DNA from: Nocardioides marmorisolisilvae
Lineage (GTDB): Bacteria > Actinomycetota > Actinomycetes > Propionibacteriales > Nocardioidaceae
NCBI RefSeq assembly: GCF_031656915.1
Contig: NZ_CP134227.1
Coordinates: 1,612,001 to 1,676,000 of the forward strand
Direction: 5' to 3'
Length of the DNA stretch: 64,000 nucleotides
Shown here: one piece after another, positions 1 through 8,634 of the stretch
How positions within the stretch are numbered: position 1 is the first letter of the stretch
How the letters are laid out: each line of letters opens with the position of its first letter
Notes under the pieces: generated by a model
The model's database searches: none
The model's input: the letters and a program-made list of their open reading frames with translations, nothing else
What the model was told of the DNA's origin: nothing
Program-made: the position numbers and the translations under genes

Positions 1-348
1 GTCACCATCCTGCTGTTCGTGATCTGGCACCTGCTCGAGTTCACGATCGTCAAGATCAACGTGCGGCCCGACCAGCTGCCGACCGACCGCCACGACCCGT
101 TCCTGCTGCTGGTCGACAGCTTCAACGTCTGGTGGATCACGCTGATCTACGTCGTGGCGATGGCGATGCTCGGCGCGCACCTGCACCACGGCATCTGGAG
201 CGCCTGCCAGACGCTCGGCTGGACCCTCAACACCCGGTCGCGCCGGCTGGCCCGACAGATCGCGTTCGTGCTGGCGCTGATCATCTCCGTCGGCTTCGTG
301 GCCGTGCCGATCTTCATCGCCGCCGGCGTCATCACCAAGACCAGCTGA
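1..348 (+). CDS. sdhC: Succinate dehydrogenase cytochrome b subunit (3' part)
   Basis: The frame is open from the first base of the window, so the 5' part of the gene lies outside. The visible 115 residues are the C-terminal portion of a membrane anchor. Two long hydrophobic segments are visible, around [18 protein letters not shown] and in the stretch ending [16 protein letters not shown]. Histidines in the HLLEF and HLHHGIW stretches are candidate haem b ligands, as in the single-polypeptide diheme cytochrome b of Bacillus/Wolinella-type quinone reductases. It would pass electrons from SdhB to menaquinone. The gene lies 31 nt before sdhA in the same direction, and sdhA and sdhB overlap, so this is one operon. 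The family assignment rests mainly on this context. Confidence 0.9.
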   Translation, partial: VTILLFVIWHLLEFTIVKINVRPDQLPTDRHDPFLLLVDSFNVWWITLIYVVAMAMLGAHLHHGIWSACQTLGWTLNTRSRRLARQIAFVLALIISVGFVAVPIFIAAGVITKTS

Positions 349-379
349 CGACTCGCCCCTTTCGCGGAGGACCACCCCC

Positions 380-2407
380 ATGACCGACATGCCTGACACC
401 ACCCTGACCTCGGATCCGTCGTACGACGGCCCGGGCGAGTTCTCCGACGACGCCGCCGGCTACTACACCCTCGGCGATCCGGTCCAGGACACCAAGGCCC
501 CCCAGGGCCCGATCCAGGACCTGTGGGACGAGCGCAAGTTCACCTCACGGATGGCCAACCCGGCGAAGCGCCGTACCCTCTCGATCATCGTGGTCGGCAC
601 CGGCCTCGCCGGCGCCTCCGCCGCCGCCACCCTCGGTGAGGCCGGCTACCAGGTGCGGTCCTTCTGCTACCAGGACTCCCCGCGTCGGGCGCACTCGATC
701 GCCGCCCAGGGCGGCATCAACGCCGCGAAGAACTACAAGGGCGACGGCGACTCGGTCTACCGACTCTTCTACGACACCGTGAAGGGCGGCGACTACCGGT
801 CGCGGGAGTCCAACTCCTACCGACTGGCCCAGGTCAGCGTCGACATCATCGACCAGTGCGTTGCCCAGGGTGTCCCCTTCGCTCGCGAGTACGGCGGGCT
901 GCTCGACAACCGCTCCTTCGGCGGCGTGCAGGTCTCCCGCACCTTCTACGCCCGTGGCCAGACCGGGCAGCAACTGCTGATCGGCGCCTACCAGGCCCTC
1001 GAGCGCCAGGTTCAGGCCGGGACGGTGGAGACCTTCACCCGCCACGAGATGCTCGAGCTCGTCGTGGTCGACGGCCGCGCCCGCGGCATCATCACCCGCG
1101 ACCTGGTCACCGGCGCGATCGAGACCCACACCGCGGACGTGGTCGTGCTCGCGACCGGCGGCTACGGCAACGTCTACTACCTGTCCACCAACGCGATGGG
1201 CAGCAACGTCACTGCGTCGTGGCGGGCCTACCGCAAGGGCGCCTACTTCGGGAACCCCTGCTACACGCAGATCCACCCGACCTGCATCCCGGTCACCGGG
1301 CACCACCAGTCCAAGCTGACCCTGATGAGCGAGTCGCTGCGCAACGACGGCCGGATCTGGGTGCCGAAGAAGAAGGCCGACTGCGAGAAGAGCCCGCGGG
1401 ACATCCCCGAGGAGGACCGCGACTACTACCTGGAGCGGATCTACCCGTCCTTCGGCAACCTGGTCCCCCGCGACATCGCCTCCCGACAGGCCAAGAACAT
1501 GTGCGACGAGGGTCGCGGTGTGGGCCCCGAGGTCGAGGGCGTGCGCCGCGGTGTCTACCTCGACTTCGCCGACGCGATCAAGCGTCTCGGCCGACCGGCC
1601 ATCGAGGCGAAGTACGGCAACCTCTTCGACATGTACGCCCGGATCACGGGCGAGGATCCCTACAGCTCGCCGATGCGCGTCTACCCGGCGATCCACTACA
1701 CGATGGGCGGCCTGTGGGTCGACTACGACCTGCAGAGCAACCTGCCCGGCCTCTTCGTCGCGGGCGAGGCGAACTTCTCCGACCAGGGCGCCAACCGGCT
1801 CGGCGCATCGGCACTGATGCAGGGCCTGGCCGACGGCTACTTCGTGCTGCCGAACACGATCCGCGACTACCTCGCCGACGGGCCCTTCGAGCAGGTGCCC
1901 GACGACCATCCGGCTGTGCTCGAGGCGCTGGAGTCGGTGCGCACCCGGGTCGAGCACTTCCTCACCGTCGACGGCACCCGGAGCGTGGACTCCTACCACC
2001 GCGAGCTCGGCAATATCATGTGGGAGTTCTGCGGCATGGAGCGCAGCGCCGACGGCCTGCGGAAGGCGATCGACCTCATCCGCGGCCTGAAGGACGACTT
2101 CTACCGCAACGTCAAGGTGCTCGGCGCGGCCGACAACATCAACCAGAGCCTTGAGAAGGCGGGCCGGGTCGCGGACTTCTTCGAGCTCGGCGAGCTGATG
2201 TGCATCGACGCGCTGAACCGCCGTGAGTCCTGTGGCGGTCACTTCCGCGCTGAGTCCCAGACCGAGGACGGCGAGGCGCTTCGGCACGACGACCAGTTCG
2301 CGTACGTCGCGGCCTGGGGCTTCGCCGGCGACCACGCACCACCGGTGCTGCACAAGGAAGAACTCACCTACACCGCCATCGAGATGAAGCAGCGGAGCTA
2401 CAAGTAA
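380..2407 (+). CDS. sdhA: Succinate dehydrogenase flavoprotein subunit
   Basis: 675 residues. It oxidises succinate to fumarate on covalently bound FAD and hands electrons to SdhB, on the cytoplasmic side of the membrane. The FAD-binding Rossmann motif appears near residue 70 ([20 protein letters not shown]). It is followed by the flavoprotein signature [16 protein letters not shown] with the histidine expected to carry FAD. Substrate-site stretches [11 protein letters not shown] and [10 protein letters not shown] are present, as is a late [10 protein letters not shown] motif. Length and sequence style fit the B-type (three-subunit) enzyme. The ATG start has GGAGG about ten bases upstream. 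The stop codon shares one base with the sdhB start (TAATG), implying translational coupling. Confidence 0.97.
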   Translation: MTDMPDTTLTSDPSYDGPGEFSDDAAGYYTLGDPVQDTKAPQGPIQDLWDERKFTSRMANPAKRRTLSIIVVGTGLAGASAAATLGEAGYQVRSFCYQDSPRRAHSIAAQGGINAAKNYKGDGDSVYRLFYDTVKGGDYRSRESNSYRLAQVSVDIIDQCVAQGVPFAREYGGLLDNRSFGGVQVSRTFYARGQTGQQLLIGAYQALERQVQAGTVETFTRHEMLELVVVDGRARGIITRDLVTGAIETHTADVVVLATGGYGNVYYLSTNAMGSNVTASWRAYRKGAYFGNPCYTQIHPTCIPVTGHHQSKLTLMSESLRNDGRIWVPKKKADCEKSPRDIPEEDRDYYLERIYPSFGNLVPRDIASRQAKNMCDEGRGVGPEVEGVRRGVYLDFADAIKRLGRPAIEAKYGNLFDMYARITGEDPYSSPMRVYPAIHYTMGGLWVDYDLQSNLPGLFVAGEANFSDQGANRLGASALMQGLADGYFVLPNTIRDYLADGPFEQVPDDHPAVLEALESVRTRVEHFLTVDGTRSVDSYHRELGNIMWEFCGMERSADGLRKAIDLIRGLKDDFYRNVKVLGAADNINQSLEKAGRVADFFELGELMCIDALNRRESCGGHFRAESQTEDGEALRHDDQFAYVAAWGFAGDHAPPVLHKEELTYTAIEMKQRSYK

Positions 2408-3150
2408 TGCGACTGACCCTGAAGATCTGGCGCCAGGCCGACGCCTCCGCACCCGGTGCGATGCACGACTACCAGCTCGACGACGTCTCCCCCGACATGT
2501 CCTTCCTGGAGATGCTCGACGTCCTCAACGAGGAGCTGAACACCCGCGGCGAGGAGCCGATCGCCTTCGACAGCGACTGTCGCGAGGGCATCTGCGGCAT
2601 GTGCAGTCTGATGATCAACGGCCAACCTCACGGCCCGGAGGTCACCACCACCTGCCAGTTGCACATGAGGTCCTTCTCCGACGGTGACACCGTCGTGATC
2701 GAGCCCTGGCGCGCTGGACCGTTCCCGGTCCTCAAGGACCTGGTGGTCGACCGTAGCGCCTTCGACCGGATCATCCAGCAGGGCGGCTACATCTCGGTGA
2801 ACACCGGCGCCGCTCCCGACGCCCACGCGATCCCGGTGCCCAAGCAGAACGCCGACCGTGCCTTCGACGTCGCCACCTGCATCGGATGCGGCGCCTGTGT
2901 CGCGGCCTGCCCCAATGGCTCGGCATCACTGTTCGTCGGAGCAAAGGTCACCCACCTCGGCGAGCTGCCCCAAGGACAGGCCGAGCGCGACACCCGCGTG
3001 GTGAACATGGTCGCCCAGGCCGACGCCGAGGGCTTCGGCGGCTGCACGAACATCGGTGAGTGCACGGCCGCCTGCCCCAAGGAGATCCCGCTCGACGTGA
3101 TCTCGCAGCTCAACCGCGACCTGCGCACGGCCATCCGCCACGGCCACTGA
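2407..3150 (+). CDS. sdhB: Succinate dehydrogenase iron-sulfur subunit
   Basis: 247 residues. It carries electrons from the SdhA flavin to the SdhC haems and quinone. The N-terminal ferredoxin-like domain shows the 2Fe-2S ligands CREGICGMC plus a later Cys. The C-terminal domain has two further clusters of cysteines, [12 protein letters not shown] and [12 protein letters not shown], which supply the 4Fe-4S and 3Fe-4S centres. The start overlaps the sdhA stop by one base. The next gene begins 28 nt downstream with its own promoter-like element, so sdhB is probably the last gene of the sdh operon, although no clear terminator hairpin is visible. Confidence 0.97.
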   Translation: MRLTLKIWRQADASAPGAMHDYQLDDVSPDMSFLEMLDVLNEELNTRGEEPIAFDSDCREGICGMCSLMINGQPHGPEVTTTCQLHMRSFSDGDTVVIEPWRAGPFPVLKDLVVDRSAFDRIIQQGGYISVNTGAAPDAHAIPVPKQNADRAFDVATCIGCGACVAACPNGSASLFVGAKVTHLGELPQGQAERDTRVVNMVAQADAEGFGGCTNIGECTAACPKEIPLDVISQLNRDLRTAIRHGH

Positions 3151-3178
3151 CCCCGCGACACGGCCTACACTCGCCCCT

Positions 3179-4141
3179 GTGCCTGGACATTCCCGAGGAA
3201 GGACCATCCTCTGCAGTCTGGTGCTCGCCGCCGGCGGCGTACTCGTCGCTGCGCCGTCCGGCACCGCTGATCCGGGGGTAGCGGCCGCTCCGATCGTGCA
3301 CCGGTTGCGGGTGCACGACAAGGCTGCGGTGAACTACGCCTACTGGACGCGGTACGCCGACCTTCGACGGGTGCGCACCGGATTCACCGGAAGCGTCCTG
3401 GGCTGTCTGCCCGGCACCGACTCCCCGGCGTCACTGACCGCGACGATGCGGGCGATCAATCTCATGCGTGGCCTGAACCACCTCGACCCGGTGACCTTCT
3501 CCGCGCGACTCAACGACCGGTCGATGTTGACCGCACTGATGATCGCTGCGAACCGGACGCTGAGCCACTACCCCGATCAGAGCTGGCTCTGCTACACCCG
3601 CGCAGGCGCACGCAACGCGGCCGACTCGAACCTGGCCTACCGGTACCCACGGATCAACCCGGTGGGCGTGGTGAGGATGTACATGACCGACGACGGAGCG
3701 GAGAACCGCAGCGTCGGCCACCGACGCTGGCTCCTCTACCCGTTCACCACGACGATGGGGTCCGGGACCACCCACACGACGAATGCGATGCACGTGCGTG
3801 GCGACACCACACGCACCCGCCACAACCCGGCCTGGGTGTCCTGGCCGAGCCGCGGCTGGTTCCCGGCTCCGCTCGTCCCGGGACGGCGCTGGTCACTCAG
3901 CTCCGGGCACCGCCACGCCGACTTCAGCCACGCGCGGGTCCGGGTGCACCGCAACGGCCACCGGGTCCGGGTCTCGCGGATCGCCGCCGGCGACCGGTAC
4001 GGCATGCCGACGGTCGTGTGGCACCTGCACGAGCGGATCCACCCGCGGGCCACCTACCACGTGGTGGTCCGCAACGTCCGCATCCACGGTCGGTCGGTCG
4101 ATCGCTCGTACTGGGTGGAGCTGTTCAGGCCGAGACGCTGA
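3179..4141 (+). CDS. Secreted CAP/SCP-like domain protein
   Basis: 320 residues with a GTG start. The N-terminus is a signal peptide (hydrophobic core CSLVLAAGGVLVAAP, likely cleavage after GTADP), so the protein is exported. Residues about 90-200 resemble a CAP (cysteine-rich secretory/PR-1) fold: an INLMRGLNHLDPV helix, a histidine-containing LSHYP stretch, and ENRSVGHRRWLLYP, which matches the signature region of bacterial CAP proteins. The C-terminal third is rich in Arg/His and beta-like; I do not recognise it. A promoter-like TACACT lies seven bases before the GTG, consistent with a leaderless mRNA. The 3' end overlaps the convergent 2'-5' RNA ligase-like gene by 17 nt. The enzymatic role is unknown. 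Confidence 0.7.
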   Translation: MPGHSRGRTILCSLVLAAGGVLVAAPSGTADPGVAAAPIVHRLRVHDKAAVNYAYWTRYADLRRVRTGFTGSVLGCLPGTDSPASLTATMRAINLMRGLNHLDPVTFSARLNDRSMLTALMIAANRTLSHYPDQSWLCYTRAGARNAADSNLAYRYPRINPVGVVRMYMTDDGAENRSVGHRRWLLYPFTTTMGSGTTHTTNAMHVRGDTTRTRHNPAWVSWPSRGWFPAPLVPGRRWSLSSGHRHADFSHARVRVHRNGHRVRVSRIAAGDRYGMPTVVWHLHERIHPRATYHVVVRNVRIHGRSVDRSYWVELFRPRR

Positions 4142-4655
4142 CCCGGCTGCCCAGCGGGAAGGACCGCGTGGTGTGCCAGCCGGTCACCTCGTCGTGCAGG
4201 TAGAGGTGGAACGCACCGGCCTCGAAGCTGCAGTCGTAGTCACCGAGATCGGCGAAGGCCCGGTCCAGCAGCGCGTCCTCGACGTCGTGGGCCACGGTGA
4301 CGTGCGGGTGGTAGGGGAACCGGAGATCGGCGGCCAGCGGCCCGGTGCGCACCCGGGCGGTGAGCTGCTCGCATTGGGAGATGCCCTCCACCACGACGAC
4401 GAAGACGACCGGTGAGATGGGCCGGAACGTGCCGGTGCCGCGCAGATGCAGGGTGAACGGCGCCGACTCCGAGGCGATCGACTCGAGGTGCTCGACGATC
4501 CCGGGCAGGTCCTCGTCGGCGACCTCGTACGGCGGCAGCAGCGTGACGTGGGTGGGGATCAGCCGCGCCGACTCGTCCCCCAGCGCGACCCGGTAGTCCT
4601 GGAGCAGGCTGCCGTGCGGGTCGGGGACCGCGATCGAGACACCGATGGTGGACAT
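4125..4655 (-). CDS. 2'-5' RNA ligase family protein
   Basis: 176 residues. The protein has the two HxTx signatures that define the 2H phosphoesterase/RNA ligase superfamily: THVTLL near residue 36 and HPHVTVAH near residue 117. The spacing and the overall length fit LigT-like proteins, which act on 2',5'-linked or 2',3'-cyclic phosphate RNA ends. The physiological substrate in actinobacteria is not established. It lies 10 nt downstream of trpS on the same strand, so co-transcription with a tRNA-charging enzyme is possible. A TAGGCT box seven bases before the ATG suggests an additional leaderless promoter inside the trpS end. Confidence 0.85.
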   Translation of the reverse strand: MSTIGVSIAVPDPHGSLLQDYRVALGDESARLIPTHVTLLPPYEVADEDLPGIVEHLESIASESAPFTLHLRGTGTFRPISPVVFVVVVEGISQCEQLTARVRTGPLAADLRFPYHPHVTVAHDVEDALLDRAFADLGDYDCSFEAGAFHLYLHDEVTGWHTTRSFPLGSRVSVSA

Positions 4656-4665
4656 TGACCGCAGC

Positions 4666-5697
4666 CTAGTCGCGTCCCGAGCCGATCCGGATCAGCCCGA
4701 CACGGTCGTAGACGTCGGAGAGTGTGCGGCTCGCCACCTCGCGCGCCTGCGCAGAGCCGCGCTCGAGGACGGCCTCCAACTCGGCACGGTCATCGAGCAG
4801 CTCGAGGGTCCGGCTGCGGAAAGGGGTGACGAAGTCGACGACCACCTCGGCGAGGTCCTTCTTGAAGTCGCCGTAGCCGCGGCCGGCGTACGCGTCCTCG
4901 AGCTCGGGCACCGTGCGTCCGGACAGCGAGCTGTAGATCGTGAGCAGGTTGGAGACGCCGGGCTTCTCCTCCGGATCGAAGCGAACCTCGGAGCCGGAGT
5001 CGGTGACCGCGGAGCGGATCTTCTTCGCCGACACCGACGGCTCGTCGAGCATGTCGATGATCCCGGCGGCGCTCGACGCCGACTTCGACATCTTCGCGGT
5101 GGGGTTCTGCAGGTCGTAGATCTTGCCGGTGCTCTTGAGGATGTAGGGCTCCGGCAGCGGGAACGTCTTCTTGTAGCGGTGGTTGAACCGCTGCGCGAGG
5201 TCGCGAGTCAGCTCGAGGTGCTGGCGCTGGTCCTCGCCCACCGGGACGTACTTCGGCCGGTAGAGCAGGATGTCGGCAGCCATCAGCATCGGGTAGGCGA
5301 ACAGCCCGACCGAGGCCGCGCCCTCCCCGTCCTTGCCGGACTTGTCCTTGAACTGGGTCATCCGACGTGCCTCGCCGAAGCTGGTGATGCACTGCAGCAC
5401 CCATCCGAGCTCAGCATGCTCGGGCACGTGGGACTGCAGGAACATCGCGGAGCGCGCCGGGTCGACACCGCTGGCGATCAGCTGCGCGGCGCAGGCCACG
5501 AACCGCTTGCGCAGCTCCTTGGGGTCCTGCGGCACCGTCAGGGAGTGCAGGTCGGCGATGAAGTAGAACGCCTCGTGCCCGTCCTGCAGGCTGGCCCACT
5601 GCCGCAGCGCACCCAGGTAGTTGCCGAAGTGGAACGAGTCACTGGTCGGCTGGATGCCGGACAGCACGCGCGGCAGGGCTGCAGGGGTGGTGGACAT
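4666..5697 (-). CDS. trpS: Tryptophanyl-tRNA synthetase
   Basis: 343 residues from the chosen ATG. It is a class I aminoacyl-tRNA synthetase that charges tRNA-Trp. The N-terminal [19 protein letters not shown] contains the HIGH-equivalent motif (HFGN), and KMSKS appears intact about two thirds of the way along. Length is typical of the bacterial enzyme. Two in-frame ATGs exist, at 5706 and 5697. I chose the inner one because a GAGAAT element lies seven bases upstream of it, the spacing seen for leaderless starts elsewhere in this window, and because homologues usually begin just before RVLSGIQPT. Divergent from the sigma factor gene at 5805. Confidence 0.96.
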   Translation of the reverse strand: MSTTPAALPRVLSGIQPTSDSFHFGNYLGALRQWASLQDGHEAFYFIADLHSLTVPQDPKELRKRFVACAAQLIASGVDPARSAMFLQSHVPEHAELGWVLQCITSFGEARRMTQFKDKSGKDGEGAASVGLFAYPMLMAADILLYRPKYVPVGEDQRQHLELTRDLAQRFNHRYKKTFPLPEPYILKSTGKIYDLQNPTAKMSKSASSAAGIIDMLDEPSVSAKKIRSAVTDSGSEVRFDPEEKPGVSNLLTIYSSLSGRTVPELEDAYAGRGYGDFKKDLAEVVVDFVTPFRSRTLELLDDRAELEAVLERGSAQAREVASRTLSDVYDRVGLIRIGSGRD

Positions 5698-5804
5698 GGC
5701 CGCCATTCTCTCAGTCGTCCGCGCCGCACAACGCCGGTGGGTCGATGCAACCTGGTCGGCCCCTGGTGAGTCGCACAGGTGAGAGTGTGAGGCGAGGAGG
5801 TGCG

Positions 5805-6299
5805 ATGTCGGGCGAGGATCAGCTCCGCGATCTGTACGACGCGTCGTACCCCCGACTCGTCGGCCAGCTCACCGCCTTCACCGGCAGCCGCGCCGAGGCC
5901 GAGGACGTGGTGCAAGAGGCCTTCGTCCGGGCGCTCGGCCGCAGCCGCGGCTTTGCCCGCGTCGACAACCCCGAGGCCTGGCTGCGTACCGTCGCGGTCA
6001 ATCTCGCGCGGAGCCGCTGGCGGCGGGTACGACGCTTTGCCGGCCTGCTTCCCGATCTCGTCCCGGACCAGCACCCCGACCTCGGTCCCGACCGGGTGGC
6101 GCTGCTCCACGCGCTCGAGGCCCTGCCCGCGGCGCAGCGCGAGGCGATCGCGCTGCACCATCTCGCCGACCTCCCGGTCGCGGACATCGCCTCGGCGCTG
6201 GGAGTACCGGTCGGCACCGTCAAGGCACGGCTGTCGCGCGGCCGGGCCGCGCTGGCGGACCTGCTCGCAGACGACCCCGAGGGGGCTCCCCGTGCCTGA
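5805..6299 (+). CDS. ECF-type RNA polymerase sigma factor
   Basis: 164 residues. Region 2 is at the N-terminus ([19 protein letters not shown] followed by [13 protein letters not shown]). Region 4 is at the C-terminus, with [19 protein letters not shown] and a helix-turn-helix ending [18 protein letters not shown]. Two domains without region 1 or 3 is the SigE/SigK-like extracytoplasmic-function pattern. The frame is open further upstream, but the ATG at 5805 has a strong GAGGAGG Shine-Dalgarno. The stop overlaps the GTG of the downstream membrane protein by eight bases, the usual pairing of an ECF sigma factor with its membrane partner. Confidence 0.92.
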   Translation: MSGEDQLRDLYDASYPRLVGQLTAFTGSRAEAEDVVQEAFVRALGRSRGFARVDNPEAWLRTVAVNLARSRWRRVRRFAGLLPDLVPDQHPDLGPDRVALLHALEALPAAQREAIALHHLADLPVADIASALGVPVGTVKARLSRGRAALADLLADDPEGAPRA

Positions 6300-7437
6300 C
6301 TTCCCTGACCTCGTCACCCCGGCCACCCGGGCCACGAAGCCGCCACCGTTCGAGTCGCTGGTGGCCCGCGCCCGGGTCCGACGCCGGACCCGGGTCGCGA
6401 CCACGCTGACGTTGGTCGTGGTCGCGGTGGTGGCGATCGCCGCCGGCTCGGCACTGGCCGGGCGACACGCCACGACACGACCGATCACCCCGCCGACGCC
6501 GAGCCCGGACGCTCGCACCGCCGCGATCGTGCGCACCGGGTCACTGGTGAGCTATGCCGCTGCGCCCGACGGCTCCGTGCTCACGGTCTGGCAGAGGTGT
6601 GCGCGCGGTGACGCGCACTGTGCGGCGGCATGGCGGTTGACGACACGTGCGGGAAGCTGGTCCGGCTTGGCCCACGGCTCCGAGCCGTTCGCCTACGCCG
6701 CCGGCAACGCGTTCGTGGTGACGAGCTGGGACCGACTGGGGGACGTGGTCGACAACGACGGGACCGCAAGGCCGCTGCGCCATGTCCGCTCGCTGGTGCC
6801 GGCACGCGGTGACGTCACCGTGCGCAGCGCGAAGGGTCTGCTGCTCCTCGATCCGCGCACCGCGGCTGTGGCGGAGCTGCCGCTGCCTCCGGGTGCCGAC
6901 GCGCTGGCCGAGGCGACCGTGGACGTCGACGGCACCGTCTACGCGCTGCCGGCCTTCGCCGGGCCGGGGAAGGTCTGGGTCGCCCGATTCCGCGACCGAC
7001 ACTGGACCCACGTGGTGCTCTCCCACGGCGGGGCACGGGGCACGATGCCCGGCTACGTGGTCGCCTCAGGCAGCCACGCAGCCGCGCTCTCGAGCTTCGA
7101 CGGCGCGACCATCCTCCCCGTCGGAGTCCTCGGCGTGACCGCGGACGGAGGCGACACCTGGACGATGCTCACGAAAAGCGCGCTGCCCTTCGGCGCAGTG
7201 GACTCGATGGCCGCCACATCCGGCGGAACCCTCTACCTCACCACTCCGGACGGCGAGGTGTACCGGAGCGCCGAGCCGAACTGGACACGGTTCGAGCGCG
7301 TCGCCGCCCCGAGACGAACCGGTGAGCTCCAGGGTGTCGGCGACCAGGTCGTGGCGCGCATCGGCACGGCGAAGCATCCACGGCTGATCGTGTTCGATGA
7401 CTCTGGCTGGCACCCGTGGCCCGCGGCGCTGCGTTGA
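6292..7437 (+). CDS. Membrane-anchored probable partner of the ECF sigma factor, extracytoplasmic beta-propeller-like region
   Basis: 381 residues, GTG start overlapping the sigma factor gene by eight bases. A short cytoplasmic segment of about 35 residues contains ESLVARARVRRR and is followed by one membrane helix (TLTLVVVAVVAIAAGSALAG). The remaining 320 residues lie outside the cell. That part contains repeated beta-rich units such as DGGDTWTML and PDGEVYRSAEPNW, which resemble BNR/Asp-box blades of sialidase-like propellers. Position and topology suggest an anti-sigma or signal-sensing protein. No zinc-binding anti-sigma (HxxxCxxC) motif is seen in the short cytoplasmic part, so direct anti-sigma activity is an inference from context only. 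Confidence 0.7.
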   Translation: MPDFPDLVTPATRATKPPPFESLVARARVRRRTRVATTLTLVVVAVVAIAAGSALAGRHATTRPITPPTPSPDARTAAIVRTGSLVSYAAAPDGSVLTVWQRCARGDAHCAAAWRLTTRAGSWSGLAHGSEPFAYAAGNAFVVTSWDRLGDVVDNDGTARPLRHVRSLVPARGDVTVRSAKGLLLLDPRTAAVAELPLPPGADALAEATVDVDGTVYALPAFAGPGKVWVARFRDRHWTHVVLSHGGARGTMPGYVVASGSHAAALSSFDGATILPVGVLGVTADGGDTWTMLTKSALPFGAVDSMAATSGGTLYLTTPDGEVYRSAEPNWTRFERVAAPRRTGELQGVGDQVVARIGTAKHPRLIVFDDSGWHPWPAALR

Positions 7438-7440
7438 GGC

Positions 7441-7467
7441 GCTGGTCACCGGACGACCACCGGTGAA
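7441..7467. terminator. Possible hairpin terminator after the sigma operon
   Basis: TCACCGG and CCGGTGA form a seven-base-pair stem around a seven-base loop, immediately after the stop codon of the membrane partner. There is no following T-run, which is common in high-GC actinobacteria. Weak evidence. Confidence 0.3.
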
Positions 7468-7509
7468 ACCGCGTTGCGCCCGTGCCGCCTCGGTTGGCAG
7501 GGTGCGCCC

Positions 7510-8634
7510 ATGACGGTTCCGGTGCTCACCGATGGCGGCGTGACTCTGCGCCGCCATACCGACGACGACATCGATCGCTGCTTCGAGCAGTGCGTCGACC
7601 CGCTCAGCGTGGAGTGGACGACGGTGCCGACGTCGTACACCCTCGACGACGCCCGGCGGTTCGTCCGGCACGCGATGCCCGGCGGTTGGGCGACCGACCA
7701 GGAGTGGGGCTTCGCCGTCGAGTACGACGGCCGGTACGCCGGCACCATCAGCCTGCGCCCGCACCACGGCGGGGAGGGCGAGGCCCGGGCCGAGGTAGCC
7801 TACGGCTCGCACCCCGACGTGCGGGGCACCGGTGCGATGGAGCGCGCGCTGCGGCTGTTGCTGGAGTGGGGGTTCTCCGAGAAGGGCCTGCACACGGTGA
7901 TCTGGTGGGCCAACGAGGGCAACTGGGCCTCGCGCCGGCTGGCGTGGCGGGTGGGGTTCGACATCGTGCCGGGCGTGGTGCGGCGCTGGCTGCCGCACCG
8001 TGGCGAGCTGCGGGACGCCTGGGTCGGCACCCTGCTGAGCGACGACGACCGAAAGCCGCGCGGTCCCTGGCTGGACACCCCGGTGCTGCGCCTTGACGGT
8101 CTCACGATGAGGGCTCCCGAGGACCGCGACGTCCCGCGGATCGTCGAGGCCTGCTCCGACCCGGTGAGCAGGCACTGGCTGCGGCACATGCCCGACCCCT
8201 ACGGTCCTGCCGACGCCCGCGCCTGGATCGAGAGCCGTCGCGCCGGCGCGGCCCGCGGGGACGTCGTGACCTGGGCGATCACCGACGCCGCCACCGACCT
8301 GATGCTGGGGGCGCTGAACCTGTTCTCCATCGACCGCGAGGACGGGCAGGCGGAGGTGGGCTATTGGGTGCATCCGGACGCACGCGGCCGCGGGGTGGCC
8401 AGCACCGCTACCCGGGCCGCCTGTCGGCACGCCCTCATTGACCTCGAGGACGGCGGCCTGGGGCTGACCCGGGTGGATGCGATCGCCGCGGTCGACAACC
8501 ACGCATCGCGCGGCGCCCTGCGCGGAGCCGGGATGCGTGAGGTGGCCACCGAGCGCTCGGCGATGATCATCGCCGGCACGCCTACGGACGCGGTCCGCTA
8601 CGACATCGTCGCAGCGGATCTCAACGCGGACTGA
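7510..8634 (+). CDS. Tandem GNAT-domain N-acetyltransferase
   Basis: 374 residues containing two GNAT acetyltransferase domains. The first (about residues 1-170) begins TDGGVTLRRHTDDDIDRC and has the acetyl-CoA region AEVAYGSHPDVRGTGAMERA. The second (about 190-370) begins LDGLTMRAPEDRDVPRIVEA and has VGYWVHPDARGRGVASTATR. Both halves resemble the RimJ/RimL subgroup, which acetylates amino groups of ribosomal proteins, antibiotics or small molecules; the substrate here is unknown. The frame extends upstream, but the ATG at 7510 directly precedes the first strand of the fold. The 3' end overlaps the convergent glycoside hydrolase gene by 14 nt. Confidence 0.88.
   Translation: MTVPVLTDGGVTLRRHTDDDIDRCFEQCVDPLSVEWTTVPTSYTLDDARRFVRHAMPGGWATDQEWGFAVEYDGRYAGTISLRPHHGGEGEARAEVAYGSHPDVRGTGAMERALRLLLEWGFSEKGLHTVIWWANEGNWASRRLAWRVGFDIVPGVVRRWLPHRGELRDAWVGTLLSDDDRKPRGPWLDTPVLRLDGLTMRAPEDRDVPRIVEACSDPVSRHWLRHMPDPYGPADARAWIESRRAGAARGDVVTWAITDAATDLMLGALNLFSIDREDGQAEVGYWVHPDARGRGVASTATRAACRHALIDLEDGGLGLTRVDAIAAVDNHASRGALRGAGMREVATERSAMIIAGTPTDAVRYDIVAADLNAD

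Noticed and set aside
545-2452. 635-codon open frame antisense to sdhA
   Set aside because: Typical of high-GC DNA, where the third-position bias of a real gene keeps the opposite strand open. No domain, and sdhA is unambiguous. The same applies to other long antisense frames, for example opposite icd, katG, sucC and pcrA.
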